Shown: positions 1-9,447, numbered from the stretch's first letter. The stretch is 42,603 bases of DNA from an uncultured bacterium (GCA_938027655.1 CALJAP010000090.1:1-42603), one strand, 5' to 3'. The notes: a model not told the origin generated them from the sequence alone. A program made the numbers and translations.

Positions 1-1
1 G

Positions 2-385
2 GTGACTGTGCCAGGCTTTTACAACGGCTATCTGGCAACCGTGCACAGCGCGGATGAGAACGCAGTCATCACCAGCCTGCTCACCCTTCCCGCGTGGCTG
101 GGAGGGTACCAGCCGCCCGGCGAGCTTGATCCAAACGCCAACTGGCAATGGGTCACCGGCGAGCCGTGGACCTATACCAACTGGTATCCCGGGCAACCTA
201 ACGACTACTTGGGACCGGGTAGTGAGCAGTATCTGGTCATCTACACAAACGGCATGTGGCATGACTACCCGCAGGGCACTCGCCCCAGCTTCGTCGTGGA
301 GCTAAACCCGGTACCCGACCCGGCGAGCATCGTGGGGTTGGGAGCCGGTATAGCAGGGTTGCTCCTGCGCCGCCGAAAGCGCTGA
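2..385 (+). CDS. C-type-lectin-like PEP-CTERM protein, 3' part
   Basis: Only the C-terminal part of the gene lies in the window; the reading frame is open to the left edge, so the GTG at base 2 is probably internal. The visible 127 residues read as the second half of a C-type-lectin-like fold (GYLATVHSADEN, then WQWVTGEPWTYTNWYPGQPND, WHDYP and a closing FVVE strand), the layout of secreted lectin domains that bind sugars or proteins. It ends in VPDPASIVGLGAGIAGLLLRRRKR, a PEP-CTERM-type sorting tail: short proline motif, one membrane helix, arginine-rich end. Such tails are recognised by exosortase and direct proteins to the cell surface. The VPDP motif is a variant of the usual VPEP. A strong palindrome follows the stop codon. 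The ligand cannot be told. Confidence 0.8.
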   Translation: MTVPGFYNGYLATVHSADENAVITSLLTLPAWLGGYQPPGELDPNANWQWVTGEPWTYTNWYPGQPNDYLGPGSEQYLVIYTNGMWHDYPQGTRPSFVVELNPVPDPASIVGLGAGIAGLLLRRRKR

Positions 386-419
386 TAAGACACGCCCGGC
401 AAGACACCGTTTCTTGACC

Positions 420-445
420 GCTTTCGTTGCGCCCGCAACGAAAGC
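420..445. terminator. Palindromic hairpin after the lectin-like gene
   Basis: Perfect 12-bp inverted repeat GCTTTCGTTGCG / CGCAACGAAAGC with a 2-base centre, 34 bases after the stop of the lectin-like gene. It is followed within about 10 bases by GTTTTGTTGCC, a poor T-run, so it is a plausible but not certain rho-independent terminator. Confidence 0.5.
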
Positions 446-467
446 AGGGAGAGTTTTGTTGCCTTTT

Positions 468-497
468 AAGCCGGCAGGTTTGAGCACCTGCCGGCTT
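468..497. terminator. Second hairpin, AAGCCGGCAGGT stem
   Basis: Perfect 12-bp stem AAGCCGGCAGGT / ACCTGCCGGCTT around a 6-base loop, preceded by TTTT. On the minus strand that becomes a hairpin followed by AAAA, and on the plus strand there is no T-run after it. It may be a second terminator of the upstream gene or a dispersed palindrome. Confidence 0.4.
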
Positions 498-587
498 CGA
501 TATGTACAGGTTCCCCCTTGTATAAGGCAGGATTCCCCACATCGACAGCGAACCTCTTCTACAGAAGGTTCCTGTGGGGAGGCCGCT

Positions 588-1541
588 ATGCCTGAAGTCT
601 GGTTACCTTTTGCCAAACGACACTTATGGGGTTTCACACAGGGTATTCAGGTTGGTATTGCCCCGGATGAAGTAGAGGAAGGGGCGCATTCCCCTCGTGG
701 ATTGTTCCGCATCGGCTATCCCATTCTGGATAATGGCAAAAAAACGGGGTTGATCAACTTCATTGCGGTGGAACCCATCGTGCGCGGGCAAAGAGGCTTT
801 AGCGAACTGGAATGGAGCCAAACCGACCAGCAACAGGGCAAGAGATTCTGGTGCCTGAAGGACAATGAGCCAGTATCCGAGCCACAACATGGTGAACGAT
901 ACAAAGAGGGCAAGGTAGAGTATCTGAGGGTACGCTTCCTGATAGAGCGATTCGAAAACGGCGCGGAAGTAACCGTCGCAGCAACCTTCCGCAGTGACCG
1001 CCCCGACGAGGTATGTCTGGTTGCAGAGCCCACCCCGAACAGCGCATCTCTTGACCAGTGCGTGCTTACCGCCACGATGGGGAACTACATTCGCGCCCGC
1101 CAGCTATGGCTCAGGGATGCCGTGGTACACAGCCGTGAGTTATTCGGCAGTTACCAAGGAGAACACTTCGCCCCGGATACCTGCTTCCCTCTGGAGCGAC
1201 TTCCCCGCAATCACGCAGGCGACATCGTTGTCTGCTTAACCACCGACGAGGCTGATCCGGGCAAAGAGCCAGCAAACCCGCGCGCTCCCTGGTGGCGGTA
1301 TCGAGGCTCTTTCCCTGTCACCCAGTACTGGCGCAAGCCGAAAGGCACGTGGAACCGGGACTTGCAGGTACGCGTGAACGCCCGACGTGTCTACTGGGCA
1401 AGTCAGGTGGAGATTCCGCACGGCATCGCTTACGAGAACTTTGACCTCGTCGAGCGGTTTCATAGCAGTAGCCCTTTCTGTTTTGGCGTCACCCGTAAAC
1501 CGCCAAGCTCCCTCGCGATACTAAATTACCGAGCGCGGTGA
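588..1541 (+). CDS. Protein of unknown function (317 aa)
   Basis: I do not recognise this family. The ORF track opens at 414, but that stretch covers two hairpins; the ATG at 588 (MPEVWLPFAKRHLWGF) has a GGGGAGG ribosome site just before it and is the better start. The product is soluble-looking: no signal peptide, no membrane helix, rich in Trp, Arg and aromatic residues, with alternating beta-strand-like stretches (YLRVRFLIERFENGAEVTVAATF). The first segment (HLWGFTQGIQVGIAPDE) and the C-terminal VYWASQVEIPHGIAYENFDLVERF look like conserved structural parts rather than a catalytic motif. It stands alone between terminator-like hairpins and a repeat-rich gap, so the context gives no role. 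Confidence 0.7.
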   Translation: MPEVWLPFAKRHLWGFTQGIQVGIAPDEVEEGAHSPRGLFRIGYPILDNGKKTGLINFIAVEPIVRGQRGFSELEWSQTDQQQGKRFWCLKDNEPVSEPQHGERYKEGKVEYLRVRFLIERFENGAEVTVAATFRSDRPDEVCLVAEPTPNSASLDQCVLTATMGNYIRARQLWLRDAVVHSRELFGSYQGEHFAPDTCFPLERLPRNHAGDIVVCLTTDEADPGKEPANPRAPWWRYRGSFPVTQYWRKPKGTWNRDLQVRVNARRVYWASQVEIPHGIAYENFDLVERFHSSSPFCFGVTRKPPSSLAILNYRAR

Positions 1542-1706
1542 ATCCCCCTTTTTGTTTGGCGAAGAGGCAGGATTACAGATACCCGATGGTTAAATTGAAC
1601 AGGCGGGTTTCGCCATAGAAATGAAGGCACTTCGGGCAGTAAATCTAACCCATTGGATAGGGGGAACCAGTAGCAGTTTGTCAAGCGTGAACCCTCGCTT
1701 TCCCAC

Positions 1707-1841
1707 TCTGGAGGGCGAACCTGCCGGTGAGCCGATTCGCCCCACCCAACCTCCCCGCACGCGGGGAGGAGCGTCATGTCCCCCTGCTTGCGGGGGGACG
1801 ACAGGGGGGCTAACGGCTCGGCAGGAGCCTCGCCCTCCAGA
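1707..1841. repeat. Interspersed palindromic element, copy 1
   Basis: A 135-base element bounded by inverted arms: TCTGGAGGGCGAACCTGCCGGTGAGCC on the left and GGCTCGGCAGGAGCCTCGCCCTCCAGA on the right. Two smaller hairpins lie inside (CCTCCCCG/CGGGGAGG and GTCCCC/GGGGAC), giving a cloverleaf-like shape. A related copy sits at 6804-6910 and one arm at 10736-10763. Translated, it yields the spurious 'GGRGSCRAV' peptides seen in several ORF-track lines, so those ORFs are not genes. It fills most of the 454-base gap before the TetR gene. It carries no transposase and may be a non-autonomous mobile or REP-like element. Confidence 0.75.
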
Positions 1842-1917
1842 AGAGTGAATCTTGATAAACCAGTGGTAGTCTGTCAAGCACGATTCTTTGAATATGAGCC
1901 GGGTGGCTGCGCTTCGC

Positions 1918-1946
1918 TGTCATTCTGAGCGAAGCGAAGAATGACA
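1918..1946. repeat. TGTCATTCT...AGAATGACA palindrome
   Basis: Nine-base perfect inverted arms TGTCATTCT / AGAATGACA around GAGCGAAGCGA, followed by AAAAA on the plus strand. It lies 49 bases upstream of the TetR start. This sequence resembles dispersed palindromes known from many bacterial genomes. It could be a hairpin in the 5' region of the TetR transcript, a terminator of anything entering from the left, or a passive repeat. An operator role is possible because TetR genes often repress themselves, but the arms are long and far for that. Confidence 0.55.
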
Positions 1947-1995
1947 AAAAGGTGAGGTCATTTAGTAAAAACAAACATCTTTGGAGGAGAAAAAC

Positions 1996-2601
1996 ATGCA
2001 AGAACCGCAAGCGCCCAGCAAACGACCAACCGCGCGTGACCGCATCATGCGAGCAGCAGAAGCGCTGTTCGCCGAACGGGGGTTCGAGGCGACCTCTATC
2101 GGCGAGATCGCCCTGCGTGCGCACGTGAACCGCGCACTGCTGTACTATTACTTCGAGCACAAGGAGGACCTGTACCACCAGCTGCTGCAAGAAGGGGTAG
2201 AGAAACTGCGTGCGACGGTGCTCACCGCTATAAACACCACTACCTCTGCACGCGACGCGATCCGCGCCTTCCTGCAAGGTTACCTGCGGATTGCCCATCA
2301 TAATCCGGGGCTGGTACGCATCGTCTACCGGGAAATCGTTGGGGCGCAGCGGGGCGACCAGGAAAGCCAGTCGCTGGTGCGGCAGTTCATGCAAACTATT
2401 GCGCAGATGGAACAGGTGATACGGCGGGGGATAGAGAACGGCGAGCTGGTGCCGCACGACACCGGTAAAAGCGTGTACCTGCTGCTGGGGATGGTGAACG
2501 TTTTTGTCACGCTCACTTATCTCGAGCAGGTATCCTACCCAACGGACGAGATAGTGGAGCATATCGTGCACGTGTTTTTGCACGGGTTGGGGAAAGATTA
2601 G
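1996..2601 (+). CDS. TetR/AcrR-family transcriptional regulator
   Basis: A 201-aa one-component regulator. The N-terminal helix-turn-helix is typical of the family: RDRIMRAAEALFAERGFEATSIGEIALRAHVNRALLYYYFEHKEDLYHQLL at about residues 14-65, which binds a palindromic operator as a dimer. The rest is an all-helical ligand-binding and dimerisation domain whose inducer cannot be predicted. I chose the ATG at 1996 because GGAGGA lies 8 bases before it; the TTG at 1981 in the ORF track is part of that site. The gene converges on the GAF protein with only 14 bases between stops, so it does not share an operon with it. Targets may include itself. Confidence 0.93.
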   Translation: MQEPQAPSKRPTARDRIMRAAEALFAERGFEATSIGEIALRAHVNRALLYYYFEHKEDLYHQLLQEGVEKLRATVLTAINTTTSARDAIRAFLQGYLRIAHHNPGLVRIVYREIVGAQRGDQESQSLVRQFMQTIAQMEQVIRRGIENGELVPHDTGKSVYLLLGMVNVFVTLTYLEQVSYPTDEIVEHIVHVFLHGLGKD

Positions 2602-2615
2602 AGGATTTTGTGCCC

Positions 2616-4595
2616 TTAAGTCTCCAGCACCAGTTCCGCCACGGTGCTGAGCAGTTCGGCATCGTGGCGGGTGAACTTACGTGGTTGCAAGGTATAGACC
2701 GCCAGCAGGCTGGTGGGTTTCTTCCCACCGAGTGGAACCGCCAGACATGATGCCATTCCCTCGCGCTGAACGAAGGGGTCGTCTCGGAAGCGCACATCGG
2801 ACGACGCCTGATACACCAGCAACGGACGCCCCGTTTTCACCACCCACGCCATGCTGGAGGCCTCTTCCTCGTCCAGCAGTGTCGCCACCCGCGAGCCGCT
2901 TACCGCCATTGGCTTGACGCGATGCCCCTCCACCGTATAGTATATCGCTCTATCCGCTCGCAACACTTCCGCAGCGATGTTAGCGATAAGCTGCGGAACC
3001 TCTCCCTGTTTGACTGTGCTACCGATTGCCCGCGCTACCCGCAGGAAATACTGCCGCAGGTCCTCCGACTTCTGCCGCTCCTCTTCGTAACGCAGGGCGT
3101 TATCGATAGCCACTGCCGCCTGATTGGCGATGGTGTACAGAAGCTCCATTTCGGCGATGGTGAATAGCCGTCGCCGACTGCTCATCGCCAGCATGACGCC
3201 CATCGGCTCCATGCCCACCTGCAGAGGCACACACGCCAGCGACACCACCCCCTCGCGGTCCAGTGGAACCGCCGCATTGCGCGGGTCAGCAGAAACGTCC
3301 AGCACATAAACAGGGCTTTGAAACTCCAGCACCCAACCGGGGATACCCTGCCCCTTGGTAGGACGCAGGCGGTCGAAATAGGCAGGGTCTACGCCGCGGC
3401 TCACGTACGTGCGCAACACACCCTCATTGCTGTCGTAAAGCATCAGCGCAAACTTATCCACCTGTAGCAGGCGCAGTACGCTGTCCGCCACCAGGTCCAA
3501 CACGCTGTGCAGCTCCAGCGAGGAGTTCACCGACTGCGACAGCTCGTAGATAGAGGTAGCCTCCTCCGCGCGACGGTGGGCGTCCTCATAAAGCAGGGCG
3601 TTTTCAATGGCAATCCCCGCCTGCGACGCCACCCCGTTCAGCAGCTTCAGGTCCGCTTCGGTGTAGGCGTTGCGGCTGGTGCTGGTGACCAGAAGCAACC
3701 CGAGCGTCTTCGTGCGCGACTTCACCGGCGCATACAGGGCAGAGTGTATCCGCAAGCGAGGCACAAACTGCTCGACGCCGGGCTCCAGGTCCGCGGCATT
3801 GACCAGGCGCGGTTCGCCACTGCGCAACACCTCCGCCTGCAACCCCTCATCCGCCGCCAACATCACCTCACGCTCTTCCCCTTCCAACCCACGCTCGGCG
3901 GCAATAAACAGGTGCGTGCGCTCATCTGTCAACAGGAAAAGCGCGGCGAAGGCATGAGGTAGGTGTGCCGCAACCTCGTCCACCACGGTGTCCAGCACCT
4001 CATTGAGGTTCAAGCTGCTGCCGATGCTCTGCGCCGCGTGGTACATCACATCCAGCTCGCGTCGCAGGCGGTCGGTGCGCTGTTCCAGCTGCCTGCGCCG
4101 CCACAGGCTAGCAATATGCGAAGCCAGTATCTGCAGAATGCGAACATCGGAGGAGTCGAAACGGGAACCATCGCGTTTGTTCAGCACAGCGAGCGCACCC
4201 AGCATCCGCTGATCACACTGTATCGGCACTACAGCAGCGCCGCGCAATCGCGCTCCGCCCAGCAGGCTTTCCATCACCGGGTCGGGGTGTACCGGATAAA
4301 ACGGGATGGCGTTTTCGCCGCGGCGCACGGTGCTCTCCATCAGTGAGTTCTCCACACGAAACACCGTGCCCCGCAAATCCTGTACATCTTCCCCGGCTAC
4401 CGCTACCAGTCGCAGTTTGGTCTCGCTCTCCGTCAGGAAGGCGATGGCACTTGCGCTCGCTCCGGTCAGCAAACAGGCTTCCTCCGCGATGCGACGCAAC
4501 GCCTCCTCCGGTGCCAGGGGGTCTACTGCTACCTGTGCTACCCGGTGAAGCCCGGCAACCTGCTGTTCAATAGAAACGATGCTCTCTGCATCCAT
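2616..4595 (-). CDS. Multi-GAF-domain signalling protein, no output domain
   Basis: About 659 residues made almost wholly of four GAF domains, at roughly 28-170, 200-345, 365-505 and 530-659. Each shows the usual pattern of an early helix ([24 protein letters not shown]), a hydrophobic core strand, and a closing segment of the type [20 protein letters not shown]. Helical linkers between them ([20 protein letters not shown]) are coiled-coil-like and suit a dimeric signal relay. GAF domains bind cyclic nucleotides, haem or other small ligands. There is no histidine kinase, GGDEF, HD or sigma-54 domain after the last GAF, which is unusual. The ATG at 4595 follows a GTG at 4598; the ribosome site is weak. 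It may act through a partner encoded elsewhere. Confidence 0.88.
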   Translation of the reverse strand: MDAESIVSIEQQVAGLHRVAQVAVDPLAPEEALRRIAEEACLLTGASASAIAFLTESETKLRLVAVAGEDVQDLRGTVFRVENSLMESTVRRGENAIPFYPVHPDPVMESLLGGARLRGAAVVPIQCDQRMLGALAVLNKRDGSRFDSSDVRILQILASHIASLWRRRQLEQRTDRLRRELDVMYHAAQSIGSSLNLNEVLDTVVDEVAAHLPHAFAALFLLTDERTHLFIAAERGLEGEEREVMLAADEGLQAEVLRSGEPRLVNAADLEPGVEQFVPRLRIHSALYAPVKSRTKTLGLLLVTSTSRNAYTEADLKLLNGVASQAGIAIENALLYEDAHRRAEEATSIYELSQSVNSSLELHSVLDLVADSVLRLLQVDKFALMLYDSNEGVLRTYVSRGVDPAYFDRLRPTKGQGIPGWVLEFQSPVYVLDVSADPRNAAVPLDREGVVSLACVPLQVGMEPMGVMLAMSSRRRLFTIAEMELLYTIANQAAVAIDNALRYEEERQKSEDLRQYFLRVARAIGSTVKQGEVPQLIANIAAEVLRADRAIYYTVEGHRVKPMAVSGSRVATLLDEEEASSMAWVVKTGRPLLVYQASSDVRFRDDPFVQREGMASCLAVPLGGKKPTSLLAVYTLQPRKFTRHDAELLSTVAELVLET

Positions 4596-4796
4596 CACAA
4601 CGCCCCTGTTCTCTGGGCAAACATGGAAACCACACTTTTATTGTTATATATCTGTCCCCCTTTGTCAAGTCGTGTGGCTCTGGAAAAGACTTCGACACCT
4701 GCGCCGCCCCTCCTGCGCAAAGCAGGAAGATACGCTTTTTATGGTAAAATATTAGTTACCCAAAGCGCGATATTCAGATGTAGAGGAGGGAATATC

Positions 4797-6776
4797 ATGA
4801 GCGACGGCGTTGCGGAAGCAACAAAAGCACAAGCGGCTATCGAAGCCCTTTTGCGGGAGAACCGCACGTTCCCGCCTTCCGAATCGTTCCGCGCACAGGC
4901 GAACGTGAACGACCCGCGTATCTATGAAACGGCTGCGAAAGACCCTGAGGCATTCTGGGCAGGCTTTGCCAGCGAACTGGAATGGTTCGAACCGTGGCAC
5001 AGAGTGCTGGAGTGGGATCCGCCTCACGCGCAATGGTTCATCGGCGGAAAGCTGAACGTCTCGGTAAACTGCATAGACAGACACCTGCGCACAGCCCGAC
5101 GCAACAAAGCAGCCATTATCTGGGAAGGCGAACCCGGTGAAGAGCGCGTACTGACCTACTGGGACCTCTACCGCGAGGTGACCAAGTTTGCCAACGTGCT
5201 GAAACGACTTGGCGTGCACCGGGGCGACCGGGTGGTCATCTATATGCCGATGGTGCCCGAAGCCGCCATCGCGATGCTCGCCTGTGCGAGAATAGGTGCG
5301 CCTCACTCCGTCGTATTTGGAGGCTTCTCCGCCGAAGCGCTGCGCGAGCGCATTAACGACTGTGGGGCAAAAGTGGTTGTCACCGCTGACGGCGGCTATC
5401 GGCGAGGCAACATTGTACAGCTAAAACGCGCCACCGACGAAGCTCTGAACCACTGCCCCACCGTGCAGCATGTTATCGTGCTCAACCGTGCAATGGACGC
5501 CACGCATGTGCCCATGTTGGAAGGGCGTGACCACTGGTGGCATCGCCTGATGGAACATGCTCCCATGCACTGCGAACCCGAGGCGATGGACTCCGAAGAC
5601 CTGTTGTATATTCTGTACACCTCTGGCTCTACCGGCAAGCCCAAAGGTATCGCCCACACCACAGGCGGCTACCTTACCGGCGTGTATGCAACGACCAAGT
5701 GGGTTTTTGACCTCAAAGAGGACGACGTGTTCTGGTGCACCGCCGACATCGGCTGGGTTACCGGACACTCTTACGTGGTGTACGGTCCCCTTGCCAACGG
5801 CGCAACGGTGCTGATGTACGAGGGCGCACCCGACTACCCCGACCGTGACCGCTTCTGGGAGCTGGTGGAGAAATACCGGGTGACGGTGTTCTATACCGCG
5901 CCTACCGCCATCCGTGCCTTCATGAAGTGGGGACCGCAGTATCCGCAGCGACATGACCTGTCCAGCCTGCGCCTTTTGGGTACCGTCGGCGAGCCGATTA
6001 ACCCCGAGGCGTGGATGTGGTACCACGTGTATATCGGTGGACAGCGTTGCCCCATCGTCGACACATGGTGGCAAACCGAAACAGGACACATCCTGATCAC
6101 ACCTCTGCCCGGCATCACCACGACAAAGCCCGGTTCCGCCACACACCCCTTCCCCGGTATCGAGGCGGACGTGCTTAACGAACACGGTGAGTCGGTACCG
6201 CTGGGCGCAGGCGGCTATCTGGTTATCAGGAAGCCCTGGCCGGGCATGTTGCGCACCATCTACGGCGACCCCGAGCGCTATGTGCAACAGTACTGGAGCC
6301 GTTTCCCCGGCATCTACTTTACAGGTGATGGATGCAAACGCGACGAAGAAGGCTACTACTGGCTGCTGGGGCGCGTGGATGACGTGATGAACGTAGCGGG
6401 ACACCGCATCAGCACAATGGAGGTGGAATCCGCTCTGGTAGACCACCCCGCGGTCGCCGAAGCGGCGGTCATCGGCAAGTCGCACGAAATCAAAGGGCAG
6501 GCGATAGCCGCCTTCGTCACTCTCAAAGAAGGGCACCGCCCAAGCAGCGAGATGATAGACGAGTTGAAGGAGCACGTGGTGCAGAAGATTGGTCCTATCG
6601 CTCGCCCCGATGATATTCTCTTCACGGCGGAACTGCCCAAGACCCGCTCCGGTAAAATTATGCGACGCCTGCTACGCGACATCGCCGAGGGGCGCGCACT
6701 GGGCGATACCACCACACTGGCAGACCCATCGGTTGTTGCCGCCCTGCGCCAGCACTACGAGGAAAGCGAGACGTAG
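4797..6776 (+). CDS. acs: Acetyl-CoA synthetase (AMP-forming)
   Basis: A 659-aa enzyme, normal for the family, that converts acetate, ATP and CoA to acetyl-CoA, AMP and pyrophosphate in the cytoplasm. The N-terminal domain ([46 protein letters not shown]) is the ACS signature. The P-loop-like [20 protein letters not shown] and the adenylation core [18 protein letters not shown] are intact. The C-terminal [17 protein letters not shown] holds the catalytic lysine that is reversibly acetylated in studied ACS enzymes. The ATG at 4797 has AGAGGAGGG 7 bases upstream; the ORF track's longer start at 4545 would overlap the divergent GAF gene. The gene stands alone and is followed by a palindromic element and tRNA-Ser. 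Confidence 0.97.
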   Translation: MSDGVAEATKAQAAIEALLRENRTFPPSESFRAQANVNDPRIYETAAKDPEAFWAGFASELEWFEPWHRVLEWDPPHAQWFIGGKLNVSVNCIDRHLRTARRNKAAIIWEGEPGEERVLTYWDLYREVTKFANVLKRLGVHRGDRVVIYMPMVPEAAIAMLACARIGAPHSVVFGGFSAEALRERINDCGAKVVVTADGGYRRGNIVQLKRATDEALNHCPTVQHVIVLNRAMDATHVPMLEGRDHWWHRLMEHAPMHCEPEAMDSEDLLYILYTSGSTGKPKGIAHTTGGYLTGVYATTKWVFDLKEDDVFWCTADIGWVTGHSYVVYGPLANGATVLMYEGAPDYPDRDRFWELVEKYRVTVFYTAPTAIRAFMKWGPQYPQRHDLSSLRLLGTVGEPINPEAWMWYHVYIGGQRCPIVDTWWQTETGHILITPLPGITTTKPGSATHPFPGIEADVLNEHGESVPLGAGGYLVIRKPWPGMLRTIYGDPERYVQQYWSRFPGIYFTGDGCKRDEEGYYWLLGRVDDVMNVAGHRISTMEVESALVDHPAVAEAAVIGKSHEIKGQAIAAFVTLKEGHRPSSEMIDELKEHVVQKIGPIARPDDILFTAELPKTRSGKIMRRLLRDIAEGRALGDTTTLADPSVVAALRQHYEESET

Positions 6777-6803
6777 CCAGCACACGAGAAGGGTGAACAC
6801 ATC

Positions 6804-6910
6804 GGAGGGCGAACCTGTGGGTGAGCCGGTTTAGCCCCCACCCCAGCCCTCCCTGCTCACGGGAAGGTCAGGTGGGGGCATTCACACTGCTCGGCAGGAG
6901 CCTCGCCCTC
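6804..6910. repeat. Interspersed palindromic element, copy 2
   Basis: A 107-base relative of the 1707-1841 element. The left arm GGAGGGCGAACCTGTGGGTGAGCCGG and right arm CTCGGCAGGAGCCTCGCCCTCC match copy 1 closely, while the interior differs and carries its own hairpin-like CCCCCACC/GGTGGGGG pair. Conserved ends with a variable centre are what one expects of a miniature mobile element or a REP-like unit. It lies between acs and tRNA-Ser, where it could also end acs transcription. Confidence 0.75.
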
Positions 6911-6916
6911 CAGAGG

Positions 6917-6945
6917 TTGACGAAAACGCTACTTTGTGGTACTGT
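6917..6945 (+). promoter_or_regulatory. Probable promoter of tRNA-Ser(UGA)
   Basis: TTGACG, 17 bases, then TACTGT preceded by TGG, an extended -10 type. It is the best sigma-70-like match upstream of the tRNA at 7002 and lies just past the palindromic element. The -10 hexamer is weak, so confidence is moderate. Confidence 0.4.
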
Positions 6946-7001
6946 ACAAACTGCCGAAGGCTCCAGGTTGCCTCTTCCATTCCGAGGTGCGCACCCGTAG
7001 C

Positions 7002-7088
7002 GGAGAGGTGGCCGAGTGGTTGAAGGCACCGGTCTTGAAAACCGGCAGGCGATGAGCCTCGTGGGTTCGAATCCCACCCTCTCCGCCA
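7002..7088 (+). tRNA. tRNA-Ser (anticodon UGA)
   Basis: Cloverleaf read by eye: acceptor GGAGAGG pairs with CCTCTCC, discriminator G, encoded CCA. D arm GCCGAGTGGTTGAAGGC; anticodon stem ACCGG / CCGGC region with loop TTGAAAA giving UGA; long class II variable arm (AGGCGATGAGCCTC) as expected for serine; T arm GTGGGTTCGAATCCCAC. It reads UCA and related codons. Confidence 0.96.
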
Positions 7089-7127
7089 CCTGCCGATGGT
7101 TTGGTTCATTGGGGGACTGGTTCGCCC

Positions 7128-8498
7128 GTGGGGGAAAAACGTACACTGAAATGGTTTTTCTGGCTCGCATGGGTTGTTGGCGGTCTGTACTTCGCCGATA
7201 AGGGTGCAAGCTACTACCGCCAGGCGCGTGCTTTGCCGCCCTCCGCAATAGAGGCTATTCCCGAAATGCCTCCGCACCATGCAGGGGACCGCGTGCTGGT
7301 GTTCGCTCCTCATCCCGACGACGAAGCCATCGGCTGTGCCGGGGTAATCCAGCAGGCTCTTGGTGCGGGAGCGCAGGTGTGGGTAGTCTATATGACCAAC
7401 GGTGACGGCTTTCGCCTCGCTGTGGAGCAACAGTACCGACAGCCCAAACCCACCCCCAGGCAACATATCCTGTTTGGGGAGATGCGTCAACAAGAAGCAC
7501 GCCGTGCGATGCATCTGCTGGGACTGGCGGACTGGCGCATCACCTTCCTGGGCTACCCCGACCGAGGGCTCTATCTCCTCTGGCGTTCCAACTGGACACC
7601 CTCCAGCGCCTTGCGCTCTTACTATACCGATACCGACTCTAATCCATACCGCGATACCCTGCGACCGGGTTCGACATACTGCGGGCAAAACGTGCTGCGT
7701 GATGTGGAGACAGTGCTGAGGCGTACCGTACCCACCCACGTCTACGTGACCCACCCGGCTGACGATCATCCCGACCACGCGGCCACCGCCCTTTTTGTGC
7801 AGACTGCGCTGGCTCGTCTGCGAGTGCAGGGTGTCGGCTTCGCACAGCGGGTCGTGCTGAGGCACTATCTAGTGCACTGTGGCGACTGGCCCCAACCACA
7901 CGGACTGCACCCTGACGAGCCACTTACTCCACCCGCCGCTTTCTTCAACATCGGCTTGCACTGGAAGCGACTGAGCCTGACCCCGGCACAGCAAATGAAG
8001 AAGCTGAAGGCGATACAGTCCCACAACTCCCAGATGCTCATGATGTCGCGCTTCTTGCAAAGCTTCGTGCGTCAGAACGAACTGTTTATCGAACAGCCGG
8101 TGACGATGCCTCTTGAACCGGCGCGTGGCATTGTCTGGGAAGAGCCTGACGAAGAAGACTTTCTGCGCGAACTGCAATCACCCGGCGACTTCAGCTGGGG
8201 GGTTCTGCACCTGGAAAACGGGCGACTGATACTGCACCTGAACACACGGGGCAAGCCGCGTGTTGGCTTCACCTACATCTGCACCGCGCATGTACTGCTG
8301 CCGGACGGCAATATGACCACACTCACGCTACGGGCAAAGAGCGGGAAACGCAGCGTATCGGCGCAGGTAGACGAGGATGGGGTTACCTTCCGGTTTCCCT
8401 CCTTCCCCAGAGGCTCTGTGGTAACACTACACGCTCAGTCGCGCTTTGCTGGTTTACCGGTGGACAAAACTATCGGGCATGTGGTGCGCCTGCCCTGA
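7128..8498 (+). CDS. Membrane-anchored PIG-L family deacetylase
   Basis: About 456 residues. The N-terminal KWFFWLAWVVGGLYF is a membrane anchor. The catalytic domain follows with the zinc-binding signature VFAPHPDDEAIGCAG (about residues 60-75) and a second motif HPADDHPDHAATA further on, both typical of the LmbE/PIG-L family, which removes acetyl groups from N-acetylglucosamine-type substrates. The last 110 residues or so form a separate beta-rich region (DFSWGVLHLENGRLILHLNTRGKPRVGF) not found in short PIG-L enzymes. I prefer the GTG at 7128, with GGGGG 12 bases before it, over the TTG at 7101 next to the tRNA; neither start is certain. Substrate unknown; an outward-facing role on glycans is inference. 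Confidence 0.88.
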   Translation: MGEKRTLKWFFWLAWVVGGLYFADKGASYYRQARALPPSAIEAIPEMPPHHAGDRVLVFAPHPDDEAIGCAGVIQQALGAGAQVWVVYMTNGDGFRLAVEQQYRQPKPTPRQHILFGEMRQQEARRAMHLLGLADWRITFLGYPDRGLYLLWRSNWTPSSALRSYYTDTDSNPYRDTLRPGSTYCGQNVLRDVETVLRRTVPTHVYVTHPADDHPDHAATALFVQTALARLRVQGVGFAQRVVLRHYLVHCGDWPQPHGLHPDEPLTPPAAFFNIGLHWKRLSLTPAQQMKKLKAIQSHNSQMLMMSRFLQSFVRQNELFIEQPVTMPLEPARGIVWEEPDEEDFLRELQSPGDFSWGVLHLENGRLILHLNTRGKPRVGFTYICTAHVLLPDGNMTTLTLRAKSGKRSVSAQVDEDGVTFRFPSFPRGSVVTLHAQSRFAGLPVDKTIGHVVRLP

Positions 8499-8503
8499 GG
8501 GAT

Positions 8504-8533
8504 GAAAAAGGCGCCGGTGGTCAGCCGGCGCCT
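8504..8533 (-). terminator. Rho-independent terminator of the pilin-like gene
   Basis: Nine-bp stem AGGCGCCGG / CCGGCGCCT around TGGTCAG. On the minus strand the stem is followed by a run of T (complement of GAAAAAG), the classic terminator form, 46 bases past the stop of the minus-strand pilin-like gene. The plus-strand deacetylase stops only a few bases before it. Confidence 0.8.
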
Positions 8534-8578
8534 CGCGGGAGGAGAGGAGGAGGATGGTGCTAGGCGTTAAGTCGGTTG

Positions 8579-9262
8579 TCAAGGCGTCTGCAGCGGATTG
8601 AACTGGCTGACGCCCCACGGGCTCTGCACCGCCAGCCTGACCCACCGCACGTGACCATCTGCAAACGCGATGTTGTTTCCATCGTTGTGACGCGGACGCT
8701 GCCACGGCGCTCGCTCACGGTACGCCGATTCCCAGTTCGGATGTCGCTCGGCAAGCTGCCCGGGCATCACAAACATCATGTAACTGCCCATCGCGCCGTT
8801 CAGGTTGTTCACACCTGCTTGATTGTTCGGCGTGTCATACGCCAGAAACGTGTTGCTCGGTACCGTTATCGCGTCCAGAGCCAGTCCGCTATATCCGTAA
8901 GCCGTACCCATCAAGCGGGGAAACCCCAGAAACGTATTGTAAGCATAACTGGGCACCGGCATCGTGTTCTCAGGGCATACCCAGATTCGCGCGTCCTTCA
9001 CATACGGCTGCAACGCTATCATCCAGGCTCGTCCTGCCGGGGCGACCGCTGCGTAAGGCATTGCCGCGGGCAGGTTGCCATCCCAATCCTGTGCATACAT
9101 CGCGAACGCCTGCCCAATCTGGCGCAGGTTGCTCACACACGCTGTCGTGCGCGCCGCCGCACGGGCACGCCCAAATACCGGCATCAAAACGGACGACAGT
9201 ATCGCCACCACGGCGATGACTACGAGCAGTTCCACTAACGTAAAGCCTTTTCGCGTTCTCAT
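8579..9262 (-). CDS. Type IV pilin-like protein with H-X9-DG-type C-terminus
   Basis: A 227-aa protein starting MRTRKGFTLVELLVVIAVVAILSSVLMPVFGRARAAARTT: a short basic leader, a GFTLVE prepilin peptidase site (cut after Gly), and a 20-residue hydrophobic helix that doubles as membrane anchor and pilus core. The next segment, ACVSNLRQIGQAFAMYAQDWDGNLP, and the closing HNDGNNIAFADGHVRW are the signature of a pseudopilin family greatly expanded in Planctomycetota and Armatimonadota. Its role in those phyla is largely undefined; it may form thin fibres or part of a type II secretion-like machine. The ATG at 9262 has AAGGAG 8 bases before it; a GTG 9 bases further up is less likely. Confidence 0.93.
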   Translation of the reverse strand: MRTRKGFTLVELLVVIAVVAILSSVLMPVFGRARAAARTTACVSNLRQIGQAFAMYAQDWDGNLPAAMPYAAVAPAGRAWMIALQPYVKDARIWVCPENTMPVPSYAYNTFLGFPRLMGTAYGYSGLALDAITVPSNTFLAYDTPNNQAGVNNLNGAMGSYMMFVMPGQLAERHPNWESAYRERAPWQRPRHNDGNNIAFADGHVRWVRLAVQSPWGVSQFNPLQTP

Positions 9263-9447
9263 GACACCCACTCCTTAAAGATAGTTTTCGCGTTGTCGGG
9301 CACCTCTCTTGCAGTGCCTCTTTTTGCCTTGCACCCATCTTAGTTGCAAAAAGCGTACCAAAGCCGTGATAAAATTACCGGTTTTTGCCCCAGAAAGCGG
9401 GAAAATCCCTTCTTGATGCTGAAGAGATTACGAGGAGGGAGAACAAG

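Noticed and set aside
1590-1877. ORF with SSGGRGSCRAV peptide (also 6882-7865)
   Set aside because: The peptide is a translation of the palindromic repeat, not a protein family.
5421-6575. 384-aa minus-strand ORF across acs
   Set aside because: It lies wholly opposite the conserved acetyl-CoA synthetase frame and has no recognisable protein features; a shadow of codon bias.
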